Assembly: GCF_000471905.2 (NCBI RefSeq)
Contig: NW_006499905.1
Location: 2,923,704 to 2,987,703, forward strand
Source: Amborella trichopoda
Taxonomy: Eukaryota; Streptophyta; Magnoliopsida; Amborellales; Amborellaceae
Reading direction: 5' to 3'
Length of the DNA: 64,000 bases
The notes below the pieces were generated by a model. The model made no database searches. It worked only from the letters and a program-made list of their open reading frames with translations, and was not told where the DNA came from. Position 1 is the stretch's first letter. Each line of letters opens with the position of its first letter. Below are positions 36,001 to 44,038 of this stretch, in pieces. A program made the translations under genes and the position numbers.

Positions 36001-36962
36001 AGAGAACGATATAAGTTGAGGGTCAAGATGAAATATTTAAAAATTTCCTAAGAAGCTTAAAAGGAAAACGGAAAGAGGTTTACTATGGAATAATACGAGA
36101 AATCACGTACTGTACCAAATTTTCCCTAAATTTTTTTCTCCAAAAAATTTGAGGTCCTAAACTTATACTTTTACCCGAGGGAGTACATGGACTGTGCTCC
36201 CGCCGGAGCAGAAAATCCAAAAACTCTGCAATTTAGCTGAAAGCAACCTTTGTTTTTTAAAAGGTCACAAATTTTAGGGCAATCGCCGAAATCAACAGTG
36301 AAGTACCCGAAATTTCAGCCAAAATTTCAGTCATTTGGCCTAACCGAGATATGCTTAAAAATTTTCGCACTATGTCCCCGCATTTCACCGCTTTCGCAGA
36401 ACCGAAATTTCATCAAAACTCAATGAAACAATAAAACCAGAGGAAAAAAAAAGAAAAAAGAAAGAAAGGGAGGCCGAAACCCTTACCCGAAACCATTTTC
36501 AGCGTAATACGGCAAATTCGAGAGCAAAGTTTCGTCAATGTCGAAAACCCAAACGTCTTTTCCATCCCCCAAAATGCTAATATTTCGGGCGAAATTTTCT
36601 GCTTCTCCCGAAACAATCTCTGAATCTGATTCATATCTGTCCCCTGTCATATAAACACCAACATATTCCTGACACTTGTCAGGGACTTTTTTCCATTCTC
36701 GGAGATTGTTAGTTTCAACAGCGAATCTCCAGCTATCACAGACGAACCCGGTATCCTTTCCGGTTTCCCGGCCGCCGGGAATGTCGTATTGGCGGTTTCT
36801 CAGCATGATTTGGCGTATTTTCCTGTCATCGGTGAAGTCGTCGGTGAGGGACTGCCAGTTTCCCGCAAGGCCTTCGAGGGCTTCCTTCACGATTTGGCGG
36901 ATTTCGCGGCCATTGACGGCTACGAAGATGGCCGGGATAAGGAGGAAGAGGAGGCTTTTCAT
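18820..36962 (-). CDS. Acid phosphatase / vegetative storage protein-like, HAD class IIIB, 3 exons
   Basis: Predicted secreted acid phosphatase of the plant acid phosphatase 1 / VSP family (HAD superfamily), which hydrolyses phosphomonoesters in the vacuole or apoplast. Joined exons 36962-36487, 25823-25614 and 18997-18820 give 864 nt, 287 residues, near the family's usual 250-280. Residues 1-18 ([18 protein letters not shown]) form a signal peptide. HAD motif I is DIDET with nucleophile D141 and acid/base D143. Motif II is T201 in LLTGRE. The motif III lysine is probably K242 or K245 (VVYKSEKR). Motif IV is GDQWSD with D262 and D266. [12 protein letters not shown] (75-86) and the end PNPMYYIS are family signatures. 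Sequons lie at N127 and N274. Both junctions are GT-AG and keep frame (phase 2 each). The family nucleophile, changed in soybean VSPs, is kept here, so activity is expected. Which paralogue it is cannot be decided. Confidence 0.93.
20011..20625 (+). mobile_element. RTE LINE, 3' fragment in intron 2
   Basis: Matches the C-terminal region and tail of the LINE at 13030-16565: ATAGAATTAGAGTTGGGTGG, GTCCTATAGGACAATTGT, GATAAGGCTCTGATGACGAT. A stretch of about 50 bases (20040-20090) is duplicated in tandem. Opposite in orientation to the host gene. Broken by stops and shifts. Confidence 0.8.
21725..22606. mobile_element. MITE family H, split by an RTE insertion
   Basis: Left end GGGAAATTTACCAAAATACA and right end reverse complement GGGAAATTTATCAAAATACA form TIRs. 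The flanks CTCTTATTT and TTTTTATTT may be a 9-bp TSD with two mismatches. The interior is interrupted at 21752-22459 by a LINE fragment. Without it the MITE is about 160-175 bp, like the intact copy at 58619-58795. Confidence 0.75.
21752..22459 (+). mobile_element. RTE LINE 5'-truncated copy with TSD, inside MITE H
   Basis: About 700 bp of the LINE C-terminal region and tail (GGAATGCAAGTTTAGTAATA, AGAATTAGAGTTGGGTGGGC, ending GATGATGATGGTGATGAT). Flanked by a 15-bp TSD, CAAAATACACATAAG (21737-21751) and CAAAATACGCATAAG (22460-22474), one mismatch. The TSD lies within MITE sequence, so the LINE arrived second. Confidence 0.85.
22785..24400 (-). mobile_element. Ty3/gypsy fossil (RNase H and integrase part), Tat-like
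   Basis: Reading the minus strand from 24400 downward: the RT/RNase H linker, the RNase H domain (MEYQALI and [14 protein letters not shown], about 24071-23950), then integrase (core around 23330-23100, C-terminal part near 22990-22850). The RNase H wording is typical of the plant Tat lineage. No LTRs, gag or protease were recognised, so it is a partial copy. It is broken, with many breaks, and looks old. It lies inside intron 2 in the same orientation as the host gene. Confidence 0.8.
24783..25000. repeat. A-rich / (AAAT)n simple sequence
   Basis: AAAT runs at about 24795-24835 followed by A-rich sequence, in intron 2. Possibly the decayed tail of a retroposed element, unproved. Confidence 0.6.
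25614..25823 (-). CDS. Acid phosphatase exon 2
   Basis: Codes residues 159-229 (starting with the last base of Gly159 and ending two bases into Arg229). The acceptor is TTGCAG^A and the donor AG^GTATTT. It contains the family pattern [22 protein letters not shown], the motif II strand-loop VILLTGRE (Thr201) and [12 protein letters not shown]. It is 210 nt and has no in-frame stop. It was found by reverse-strand reading; it is too short and too internal to stand out as an ORF. Confidence 0.95.
25978..26308 (+). mobile_element. Mutator-like MITE, family B
   Basis: 331 bp. Contains GGAAAATTGTTTCACGCGGG near the left end and ends near CATAAAAACTGTATCC. Perfect 9-bp TSD TTTTAAGAA at 25969-25977 and 26309-26317. 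Same family as 59623-59914 and the reversed copies at 37252-37567 and 55761-56069. Lies in intron 1, 155 bp from exon 2. Confidence 0.85.
26485..26754. mobile_element. hAT-like MITE, family D
   Basis: 270 bp with TIRs TAGAGGTGGCAAC / reverse complement TAGGGGTGGCAAT and an 8-bp TSD AATGAGGT / AATGAGGG (26477-26484, 26755-26762; one mismatch). TAGGGGTGGCAA termini with 8-bp TSD are typical of plant hAT MITEs. The inside is rich in GGGTCC/GGACCC words. Confidence 0.8.
26763..27968. other. Intron 1 sequence, nothing recognised
   Basis: AT-rich intronic DNA. A short palindrome around 27828-27850 (TATTCTACTCCC / GGGAGTAGAATA) is the only structure seen. Confidence 0.4.
27969..28370. mobile_element. 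Inverted-repeat element, about 400 bp
   Basis: The left end around TTTGGTGAGTTTGACTCACC is matched by the reverse complement of the right end (TTTGGTGAGTAAGCCCACTC, then CACCTATTCATG), giving TIRs of about 45 bp. No exact TSD. Non-autonomous DNA element of unknown family. Confidence 0.6.
28399..28604. mobile_element. Mutator-like MITE, family A (short derivative)
   Basis: Ends TCGTATAAAGTTGCAACCTT and AAGGTTGCAACCATACACAA are inverted copies of each other and match other family A termini. Only 206 bp, so internally deleted. No clear TSD. Confidence 0.65.
28605..29911. other. Low-complexity intron sequence
   Basis: Poly-A / A-rich runs at 28820-28850, 29026-29074 and 29098-29133, and T-rich or CT-rich runs at 29270-29290 and 29610-29800. 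Phe-rich and Lys-rich open frames here are artefacts of these runs. 28930-29013 shares a GTGCTAGCACACTC block with 62850-62945 (see there). Confidence 0.6.
29912..30597. mobile_element. hAT-like MITE, family D, interrupted by MITE A
   Basis: Left end GGGGGTGGCAATGAACTCGG and right end CCCGACTTGACCCGTTGCCA correspond to family D termini, with GGGTCC-rich arms. Position 30046-30429 is a clean later insertion of a family A MITE. Without it the host copy is about 300 bp, like 26485-26754 and 40876-41194. Confidence 0.75.
30046..30429 (+). mobile_element. Mutator-like MITE, family A, nested in hAT-like MITE
   Basis: 384 bp beginning GAAAAAAGTTTATATAAGGT and ending AACCTTATAGGAACCATATCC in part. 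Perfect 9-bp TSD TATATAAAT (30037-30045, 30430-30438). Contains the family core GATCATCTCGATATCGAGAG. The intact TSD gives the order of insertion directly. Confidence 0.9.
30746..31358. mobile_element. Foldback element, family C, with about 150-bp inverted ends
   Basis: The left end GGAGAAATATCCTATTATCC and the reverse complement of the right end GGGAAAATATCTCTTTATCT continue pairing through ATTACTTGTAAGCAAAAT-like sequence and a GACCCCCTAAACC block, about 150 bp. The middle is CT-rich. The left arm also contains an internal partial duplication (30768-30890). No reliable TSD because the flanks are A-rich. Confidence 0.75.
32868..33060. repeat. CG-rich inverted-repeat fragment
   Basis: Much richer in CG than its surroundings, with internal palindromes such as GAATCGGCGA / TCGCCGATTC and words like CCGACTCGG. 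Resembles 25110-25210 and 3820-3920. Probably a diverged non-autonomous DNA element; ends undefined. Confidence 0.45.
33061..33202. repeat. Poly-T tract and short tandem units next to the gap
   Basis: A T tract (33068-33098) is followed by four variants of GTAATCCATGATTAGAATTT at roughly 25-30-bp spacing that run into the N gap, so the missing sequence probably continues this array. Confidence 0.7.
33203..34043. other. Assembly gap (841 N) in intron 1
   Basis: Continuous N. The repeats on both sides explain why it was not closed. Long open frames spanning it are meaningless. Confidence 0.99.
35209..36126. mobile_element. Mutator-like non-autonomous element F (918 bp)
   Basis: About 60-bp TIRs: left GGAAAAATTTCGTATAGAAT, right end reverse complement GGGAAAATTTGGTACAGTAC, both continuing to a CGTTTTCC-like block. 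Perfect 9-bp TSD TAAATTTTT (35200-35208, 36127-36135), which lies inside the end of a family A MITE. A family C foldback (about 35382-35828) lies within it. No transposase. Confidence 0.85.
35382..35828. mobile_element. Foldback element, family C, inside element F
   Basis: AAAATATCCTATTATCTCCT at the left pairs with the reverse complement of the right end (GATAAAGAGATATTTTCTCA). Shares ATTACTTGTAAGCAAAAAGA and TCGTGTTCGAGCTCAAGCTA-like blocks with 30746-31358. Shorter than that copy. Confidence 0.65.
36487..36962 (-). CDS. Acid phosphatase exon 1
   Basis: Codes residues 1 to 158 plus two bases of Gly159: signal peptide, N-terminal acid phosphatase B-like region and catalytic loop I ([10 protein letters not shown], 140-149). 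The start at 36962 is the only one that puts a hydrophobic leader in front of the conserved domain. The donor is GG^GTAAGG at 36487/36486. The exon is richer in G+C than the DNA around it. Overlapping open frames on both strands here are shadows of this exon. Confidence 0.95.
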
Positions 36963-37035
36963 GACGGAAAACCACGTATGGTATTTTAGATATTTGTCTA
37001 GGGGTTTCGTGTGAAATCATTGAGGAGGGAAAAGG

Positions 37036-37042
37036 TTTATAA
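37036..37042 (-). promoter_or_regulatory. TATA-like box of the acid phosphatase gene
   Basis: On the minus strand the sequence reads CATTATAAACC, about 75 bases upstream of the start codon at 36962. That would place transcription start near 37005 with a short leader. An ACGTGG core (36970-36976) lies in the predicted leader. Position and sequence only; no transcript evidence. Confidence 0.4.
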
Positions 37043-37251
37043 TGATTTCATTTTGCTATGGGTAAAACTAAATTGGAACAAATTTAGTGCACTGACGGAA
37101 CCACCGTATACAGAATGATCTGGAACTCACAGTTGCTAAGTTCTCAAAGTTCTCAAACCGTAGGTCCGAGTAGGAGTGTAAATGGCTCGGGTCGGTTCCA
37201 AATCCTTGAATCGGAAGCCTACCTATCTGGCGTGTCTGGGGCTAGATTAAA

Positions 37252-37567
37252 AAAACTGTATTTTCATATAATTATTTTATATTATATATGGACTGGTTTC
37301 CATGCAACCTGTATATGTAGAAATACGGGATTATTAATAAATCTATTTTTAAGATGGGTTTTTGGACTTAATTTTTAAAGGCATATAATCTCTCACATGG
37401 AGATCATGAATATGAACAAATAAATAAATTTTAAAAACTAAAAATAATAATTCTAGTATGAAAACATTTAGATTGTTAGTTTCCATTGTTTTTAGATGGA
37501 ACACCTATTTACATCCATCTTTAAAATGGATGTCTTACATTTTTTAGACCACATGAAACAATTTTCC
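37252..37567 (-). mobile_element. Mutator-like MITE, family B, reversed copy
   Basis: Contains the reverse complement of family B anchors (TTAGTTTCCATTGTTTTTAG, GGAACACCTATTTACATCCA) and ends CATGAAACAATTTTCC. About 290 bp upstream of the acid phosphatase start, so it may lie in the promoter. TSD not clear. Confidence 0.65.
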
Positions 37568-37573
37568 ATTATA

Positions 37574-37599
37574 TATATATATATATATATATATATTGA
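37574..37599. repeat. (TA)n microsatellite
   Basis: Directly beside the family B MITE end. Similar TA runs are at 42898-42922, 43801-43821, 46449-46483, 52110-52132, 53625-53651 and 55660-55683. Confidence 0.9.
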
Positions 37600-40539
37600 C
37601 AAAATGGTTGTTATACATATAAAGAGATAAAGACTATTGACAAAATGGGTTGTTATACATATAAAGAGATAAAGATGATACAGAGAAAGAAAGTGGGTTG
37701 TTAAGCATATGGGTAATCAAGAAAAGTGGGGAGCTCTTATGTTTGCTCTTGCTCTTATTTGTAGGCCTTGGTACTTATTCCCTTGCCATGATGGTATTTT
37801 GAGTAGGTTTTGCATCGAGCACTGAGTATTTCTCCCTGCTTATGTATGTGGTTGTCTTCTATCTCTATAACTCTCTCAATATAACTAACTCTCTCAATAT
37901 AACTGTGTAGGCTTTTATTCCAATATGGCAAAAAGGAAAGAAAAGAAAGAAAGAAATTATGAAAAAAAATAAAACCATTTCATAAATCAAATAATGTTAC
38001 AAAAGCACCAATAGACATAAGAGAAAAGGACTATGATAATTAATTGTAGTGATAAGGCATTCTTTATCATATTCTTGTTGGGCATCCATCCCATGAGGGA
38101 GTGATACCAATGAAATTGTTCATTTTGTTAAAAAAGTAATTTGGGAATACGGAAAAAAGTGATTTGTTGACTAAGTCTTCATTCCATAATAATAAGATCA
38201 GACATGATAGTTTTTATTACGATTTAAAAAAAAAAAAAAAAAAGATCTCATATGATAGTTATTGTTTCGAGAAAATATTTTTCGAATCTTCTTCAAAAAA
38301 AGAAATAGAGATGAAACACCTTTTTAGGAGCAATTTTCCCTTATTAATATACCTTATCACGTACTCATTTTCTCTCATTCTACATGAATTATATTTTTAA
38401 AACAAAAGTTGAATAAAGGTTTCCAATATAGGTTCATATTTTTTCATCAATGCTTTTATAATTAATTTAGAGGCTTCGTAATATTTGAATACCTTAATCA
38501 AATCGTCTGCATGAAAGTAGGCAATGTGCTTTTTTGCTAGTTTGTCATCTTCTATCTATTTATCAAATTGTCTTCTACTATGGGCAGTAGGGCTTTAACC
38601 CTATTCACATTTAGTAAAGCACAACATAGAATCAATTTTATCTTGAATTAAAATATAATTCATTTTCTTTTTCTACATATTAAAGTTTGTCCAGTTAAGT
38701 TTTTCTGTTTTAGACAATTCACTCGTTACCATTCTCGCAGCTATATTACCAAACTAGTACATAAATATCAATGAAATTCAAGGTTTTGAACAACTGACCA
38801 CTTTCTTGGTAGATAATTTACCGACTTTTCAGATGGTGAAGGCGGCAGGTATTTTTCGATGGTGGGTCACCGATCCCCTTGAGTCGTGCAGCATTGTAGT
38901 AGGCTCAAAGGAATCACCAATGACTGGGGGTTAGCTGTTGTTTATATGGTTATGGCTTTATGTCAAACAATTGGCATACCAGGCGAAAAACAATCTGTGC
39001 AAGAAAAATGTTTTGCCAAATTTCAGCCCAAAAAAAATAAATTCTTTCTCTATGATGGACTGAATTTCAGCACAAGTAAAATAAGGTTTATTTTCTTTCT
39101 AAAACAAGGATTTGATTTCTTTATTGTCTCAAGTACCTATATCTTGAAACGAACAGTAACAGGTGTTGATGGAGCAGGAATAAGTAGTGGATGACGGGGT
39201 TAGAGAGAGAGAGAGAGCAACATGAGCGTAGCTTCGAGAAAAAAGACTATGAGACTCGGTGAGTCGTAGTCCCCTCAAAGAAATAGAATAAAACTTGGTG
39301 ACGGACATGATCATGGAGTGTTAGCATCTTGTTTTTTTTTCTTGTTTTTTGAGTCATCACAATACAATAAATTTTATGTTTACTCATCCAATCAGCAACT
39401 CAAGGCGTGAGCCCCGGAAAAATCATAGAGAGACCAATCCAATCGTGCTCTCATAACGGTGATGGAACTGAACTTAGGGTGGAGAGAAAGAAGGTCCGGA
39501 TGAGTGTAGGAAAAATCCAACGGTTCAAATTGTAACCGGTGGTTAAAAAAATTTTAAAAATACTTCTAGACACAAATCCATTATTTAAAATCTATTATTT
39601 TGTTTAATCATTTGAATATACTTTATTTTTTGTGTTTTTTTAATATTTTTGGTACTGCTTGAGATTTATATGGTTAGGCCGGTTGAACCGCTTCTAATCT
39701 CATGTCCAGTTAACTGTTCTGATTCAATTTTTTCTACACCGGTATAGATAGAGAAAATGGGTTGTTAAGCACATGAATAAATAACCAAAAATGGCAAGAA
39801 GCTCTTGTGTTTGCTCGTATATGCTTTACAGTGGGGTAGCTAACTCCCGTTTATAGGCCCGGGTGTTTATGTTTGCTCGTATATGTTCTACATTGGGGTA
39901 GCTAACCCTTATTTATAGGCCTTAGTGCTTATTCCCGCCTTGTAGGAGGCCGCTTTTGCATGGTTAAGCCGGTTGAATCGTTTCCTGTCCAGTTAACAGT
40001 TCTGATTCGATTTTTTCTACACTGGTATAATTATTAGATTTTATTTTGTATTTTTTTATGTTTTTTTAACTTTTTTTTTTTTATTTTGCGTCCAATTGTT
40101 GATATTTCTCCCTGTTTCGATCTTTGGTTAAAACCTTCCATCTCCATAACACTTTCGCTCTTAGATATAACCATTTAGGCTTTATTGAGATGTGGCAGAA
40201 GAAAGGAAAGAAAATGCCATATTCTATAAGAGGTGGCCAAATCAATTATGGGAAAAAAAGACTATACTAGAAATCAAATCGTATTATTAAATACGCCAAC
40301 AAAAAGAAGATAGAGGTGCAATGATAATTAATGGAGTTTTTTTTGCGTATGCCAATGGGGGAGAAAGCCCTTAAACGTTTTTCATTAATAAAAATGGAGA
40401 AAATACAACTCAAAGGGTTACAACCTTCGTTAATAAAAATGAAGAAAATACAACTCAAAGGGTTACAACTTATAGTAAGGCAATTGTGCCAAAGATAGTT
40501 AATGGTGTTCATGAAGCCTTTATGGCTATACTCCAACAA
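37600..40539. other. Upstream region with duplicated segments, no gene recognised
   Basis: GGGTTGTTAAGCACATGAAT and GCTCTTGTGTTTGCTCGTAT (39755-39830) have diverged counterparts at 37695-37765. Within 39660-40025 the block GGTTGAACCGCTTCT...CCAGTTAACTGTTCTGATTC and a GCTCGTATATG...GGGGTAGCTAAC block each occur twice. 40380-40472 is a 48-bp tandem repeat (AAAATACAACTCAAAGGGTT). An open frame at 38886-39194 has no known domain. Confidence 0.5.
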
Positions 40540-40755
40540 TGTATAAATTTAGGATCTAGTTAACCCCAACCTAGACCAAATTTGACCCTATAAGATCTCG
40601 GATGGACCTTAGACCACAAGTGTATTGGGTTTAAGTCAAATGGACCCAAACCTATCTTGTTGGGTCCAACATCTATATCCTGGCCGACATTTGGGAACAA
40701 CATCAGTGTTCAAACCCGATTCAGCGACCTGATACGATTGTCATCCCTAGTGCAT
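40540..40755. repeat. GGGTCC/GGACCC-rich fragment, hAT-MITE-like
   Basis: Word content (GGACCTTAGACC, TTGGGTCCAAC, ending TTGTCATCCCTAG) matches the style of the family D elements, with degraded ends. Confidence 0.4.
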
Positions 40756-40875
40756 TAAAGTTTGTAAATGGTCACTAACAAAGATACGAAACTTTTCAAA
40801 TAACAAAATAACCCTTGGTCTCGGGGTGGGCCATCAACACTTGAGAATGGTCTATTGAGACCACTCTAGCCATAT

Positions 40876-41194
40876 TAGGGGTGGTAATGGGTGGGGTTCC
40901 GGGTCCGGGTCTAGATTCAAATCTCGGTCGGACCTAGATCCGACTGAACCTGATCCAAAAATTAAAATATCTATGTAAATAATTATATTTAAATATATTT
41001 CTTATATTGGGACCTGAAAAATATTACTGGACTCAATCTCAGACCTAGACCAGGACCAAGACCCAAATAGTATTCAGGTCCAAGATTTGGACCCTGATCC
41101 GACCCACTGAGTCCAACTTTTGGACCCATACCCGGACTTGGATCGGGTCTAGTCCTCTGTTCCAAGGTCGGTTCTGGATCCATTGCCACCCCTA
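40876..41194. mobile_element. hAT-like MITE, family D
   Basis: TIRs TAGGGGTGGTAATGG and reverse complement TAGGGGTGGCAATGG; 319 bp with GGGTCCGGGTC-type arms and an AT-rich centre (AATTATATTTAAATATATTT) shared with 26485-26754 and 29912-30597. TSD not exact. Confidence 0.8.
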
Positions 41195-41607
41195 AGTCAA
41201 TAACCATTTAAATTGGTTGGGAAAGTCGGTATTCCTTAACTGGAAGGACATGGGAGGTCGAAAATAGGATTGATTGGTAGGTTGATTTTTTGGTACCTAA
41301 TGAGGAGAGCTTCCATTTTTTAAATAAAATAATAATAATCAAAGAAATATTTTGACCCAACTAGGACCATCCAAATGATCCAATCAACAATTCCACATAT
41401 ATTTCAAATTTGTGCCTCTCTCTCTCTCTCTCTCACAGAGAATACACGATCTTTGAGTGGAGGTATTCGTACCATCCCAACTATGATCTGACTGTTGATG
41501 AGGTGCTAGCATGCTGTGCTCTACGAGAATAGAATGTAGCATAATGCAGTGACATAAAAGATTAAGAGCACAAATACCATGCTTTTGTGATCTACTTCTT
41601 GTAGAAC

Positions 41608-41870
41608 TGGCAGTGGAGTTGGGCCAACCATGTTGCTAGTCCCTCTATGGTTGGTCAAGCCCGGTCTGGTCCTAATTGGGCCAAGGAATCCCTAGCCTTG
41701 GCCCGACACTAGCCTTGCTTGGGCCTAGATAGGCTATGCTGGGCCTAGTGCACTAAAAAAAAAAAATATCGGTTGGGTAGGGTCGGGTTAAGCTGGCCTT
41801 GTCATGCCCCAAGCTCAGGCTGGCTTGGCCGGGCACCGCCCTCAGGTCACCTGGCAAATTGCCAACCCTA
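41608..41870. mobile_element. GGCC-rich MITE with TIRs
   Basis: Ends TGGCAGTGGAGTTGGGCC and reverse complement TAGGGTTGGCAATTTGCC; arms rich in GGGCCTAG / TTGGCC around a poly-A centre. hAT-like by appearance; no TSD. Confidence 0.55.
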
Positions 41871-42000
41871 GGTCTATGAAAACCGGTTAATTGCCCCTAA
41901 TTATTATGGATTTGAAGTTTTTAGTATTTTTCAGGGCTCTTTGTTAGTTAAGCCGGGAGAATCGACATATTTAACTTCGGCCGTTGCATGAATTTTAAAA

Positions 42001-42397
42001 AGAAAAAGCTTATATAGAGCTGAGGCTCTAAACAATCAAATTAGAGCGCACTTCAAAATTTTCATTAGAAGAGGTCGTTTTGATGCTTAAATATCCTCAA
42101 GTTAATCATCTCGACATCAAGACACATAGTCATCAGAAAAAAAAAAAAATGATTTCAAGTTTTGGAAATAGTGCATCTTGAATGCATTTTTAGGCCATCA
42201 ATTTTCAAGATTTTCAAATTTTCATAGATATGCTCGATCTATACTATTTTTTAAGCTTGAAATTTTATAATTAGATATGAAAATATATTTAAAGGCTATC
42301 ACAAAGATTTAGAGTGTTGAAACCACATTTCTCAACACTATTTGAACGTGCGCTTTACTTTGATTATATAGAACCTCAGGTCTATACAAACCACACC
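42001..42397 (+). mobile_element. Mutator-like MITE, family A
   Basis: About 397 bp: AGAGCTGAGGCTCTAAACAA at the left and its inverted counterpart (AGAACCTCAGGTCTATACAA) at the right. Perfect 9-bp TSD ATTTTAAAA (41992-42000, 42398-42406). Core GATATGCTCGATCTATACTA is shared with 5094-5483. Confidence 0.85.
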
Positions 42398-42890
42398 CAT
42401 TTTAAAACACTAATTCCAAATGACCTACTTAAGTGGATTTTCTTTATCCATAATTATGAGATCCACTTAGAAATTAGCCTAAGAATATTTGTAGGAAAAA
42501 CCATTAAGTACCTAAAAATGTGAGTATCCACAATTTGAGAGCCCGATTGCAATCCTTGGGCATGATTCTCTTTTTCTTTGTCCCCTTTTGCTCAAGCTGT
42601 TAACCGCTTCTCTATTTCCAAAATCAGTGTACAACATAGTGTTCCAGACAAGACATATCCATAGTTTTAGTGAGGTTGTCTTTGAAAACTCTAATTAGCT
42701 ACATCTATATTGTCAAATTCACTTCTCTTAGGCCGAAGAGGTCAGAGCCTTTGGATTTTAGGCGTAAGCTGAAGTGAAGCGCAGCGAAGTTTGATATTAC
42801 GGCATCTATGAGCTTCGGTTTACATCAAGCCGATTTGGCCGAAGCAAAGGATATCTATATAAAAGTAATTTTTATTTTTTTATAGTTTGT

Positions 42891-42923
<33 letters not shown>

Positions 42924-43191
42924 TAATTTTTTTATAAAAAAATGGAAATTTACGTATAGATTATATTGGGGGTCAATTACAAAAAAGGATAATGTATGTC
43001 CCAAATTATGGGCGTCACCCTCCTCTCAGGGGTTTTTTTTTTTCCAAGTTACCCCATGTTCAGAAATGCGAACACCGGACAAGTGAAGAAGCAAAAGTTG
43101 TTCGGTATTTAAAATACCGGATAGCTATCTGCTATCTCCAAAACCAATAAGCCTTCTTTTTCATTCCAAACCTACTGGGAAACCCTATGAT

Positions 43192-43341
43192 ATCGTTGGG
43201 AACCCCAATAATTCGCCGGAAAACCCCCATTAGGGGTGACCTATTCATCCTCTTTGTATTGTGTGCATCGTTGGGAACCCCAATAATTCGCCGAAAAACC
43301 CCCATTAAGGGCAACCTATTCATCATCTTTGTGTTGTGTGC
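43192..43341. repeat. 75-bp tandem duplication overlapping an LTR end
   Basis: Copies at 43192 and 43267 share ATCGTTGGGAACCCCAATAA and ACCTATTCATC. The duplicated unit includes about 10 bases that belong to the LTR end (TGTTGTGTGC; TATTGTGTGC in copy 1). Confidence 0.85.
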
Positions 43342-44038
43342 GGAAGTTCTAAACCCGACAGGTTTATTTTTGACAAATAAAGTAAGAGAAATAAAGCATT
43401 AAACAAATACAATGAAAACACAAAATATTTATGTAGTTCACCCCAAAAGGACTACATCCACACGCTTCGTAAACTAAAATCTACTATTCCGATGAAAGTT
43501 ACATCAAAAATTTTTGAACATAAAGTTACATCTTTAATCTTGACAAAAAACCCACGTCGAGCAAACTCTTTTTAAGATGCTTTTCCAAAATCTCCATGAG
43601 AAAGGCTTCTCTACAAGAAACAAACATCTCAATATTTGAGAACCTACAAAAAGCATCATCACAATGTTTCTATTCATATGAAGCTCTCTTCTTTAAGAGG
43701 AAATTGCATCTTATTCACATATGTCGTGCCTCTCTCTCTAGAAGAATATCATTATCATATGGTGATCCAAATAGGACACAAATTTTTTTTCAATTTATCT
43801 CATATATATATATATATATAAAAGATTAAGAATCCATATTAAATAAAAAATTTCTTTTAAGTGATAGATATATCTCAAAAGAACCCAGAGATATATATTC
43901 ACGAGTCCCGATTCTTTTTACTTTTAATTCTTTAAAAAAACTTATCAAATATTAATATCAATCTCACGTAACGAAGATATATTTCAATGCACCGGGATTT
44001 TATGATATAGATGATTTTGAACGGCACCAAATCCAACA
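43332..44038 (-). mobile_element. Solo LTR, Ty1/copia type, reversed copy (707 bp)
   Basis: The reverse complement starts TGTTGGATTTGGTGCCGTTC and ends GTGCGGAAG-side CACACAACA, matching the LTR at 1190-2064 but shorter. The flanks CTTTG (43327-43331) and TTTTG (44039-44043) fit a 5-bp TSD with one mismatch. Sits inside element G. No internal region. Confidence 0.8.

Larger units (their letters stand above)
34817..36141 (-). mobile_element. Mutator-like MITE, family A, split near its end by element F
   Basis: Begins GGGTATGGTTTGTGTAAGGT, has the family core (GTAGATCGAGCAGATCTATG) and reaches its other end at CTTACATAAATTTTT, where the 918-bp element at 35209-36126 interrupts it. The terminal TAAATTTTTTTCTCC resumes after that insertion. 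The outer TSD is not clear. Confidence 0.65.
25824..36486 (-). other. Intron 1 of the acid phosphatase gene (10,663 bp)
   Basis: Bounded by GTAAGG and TTGCAG. It holds several Mutator-like and hAT-like MITEs, nested insertions, a composite repeat in at least three copies and an 841-bp assembly gap, so its true length is uncertain. No second gene is visible inside it. Confidence 0.9.

Noticed and set aside
36676-37020. Open frames overlapping acid phosphatase exon 1 on both strands
   Set aside because: Shadows of the GC-richer exon; only the minus frame ending at 36487 has family motifs.
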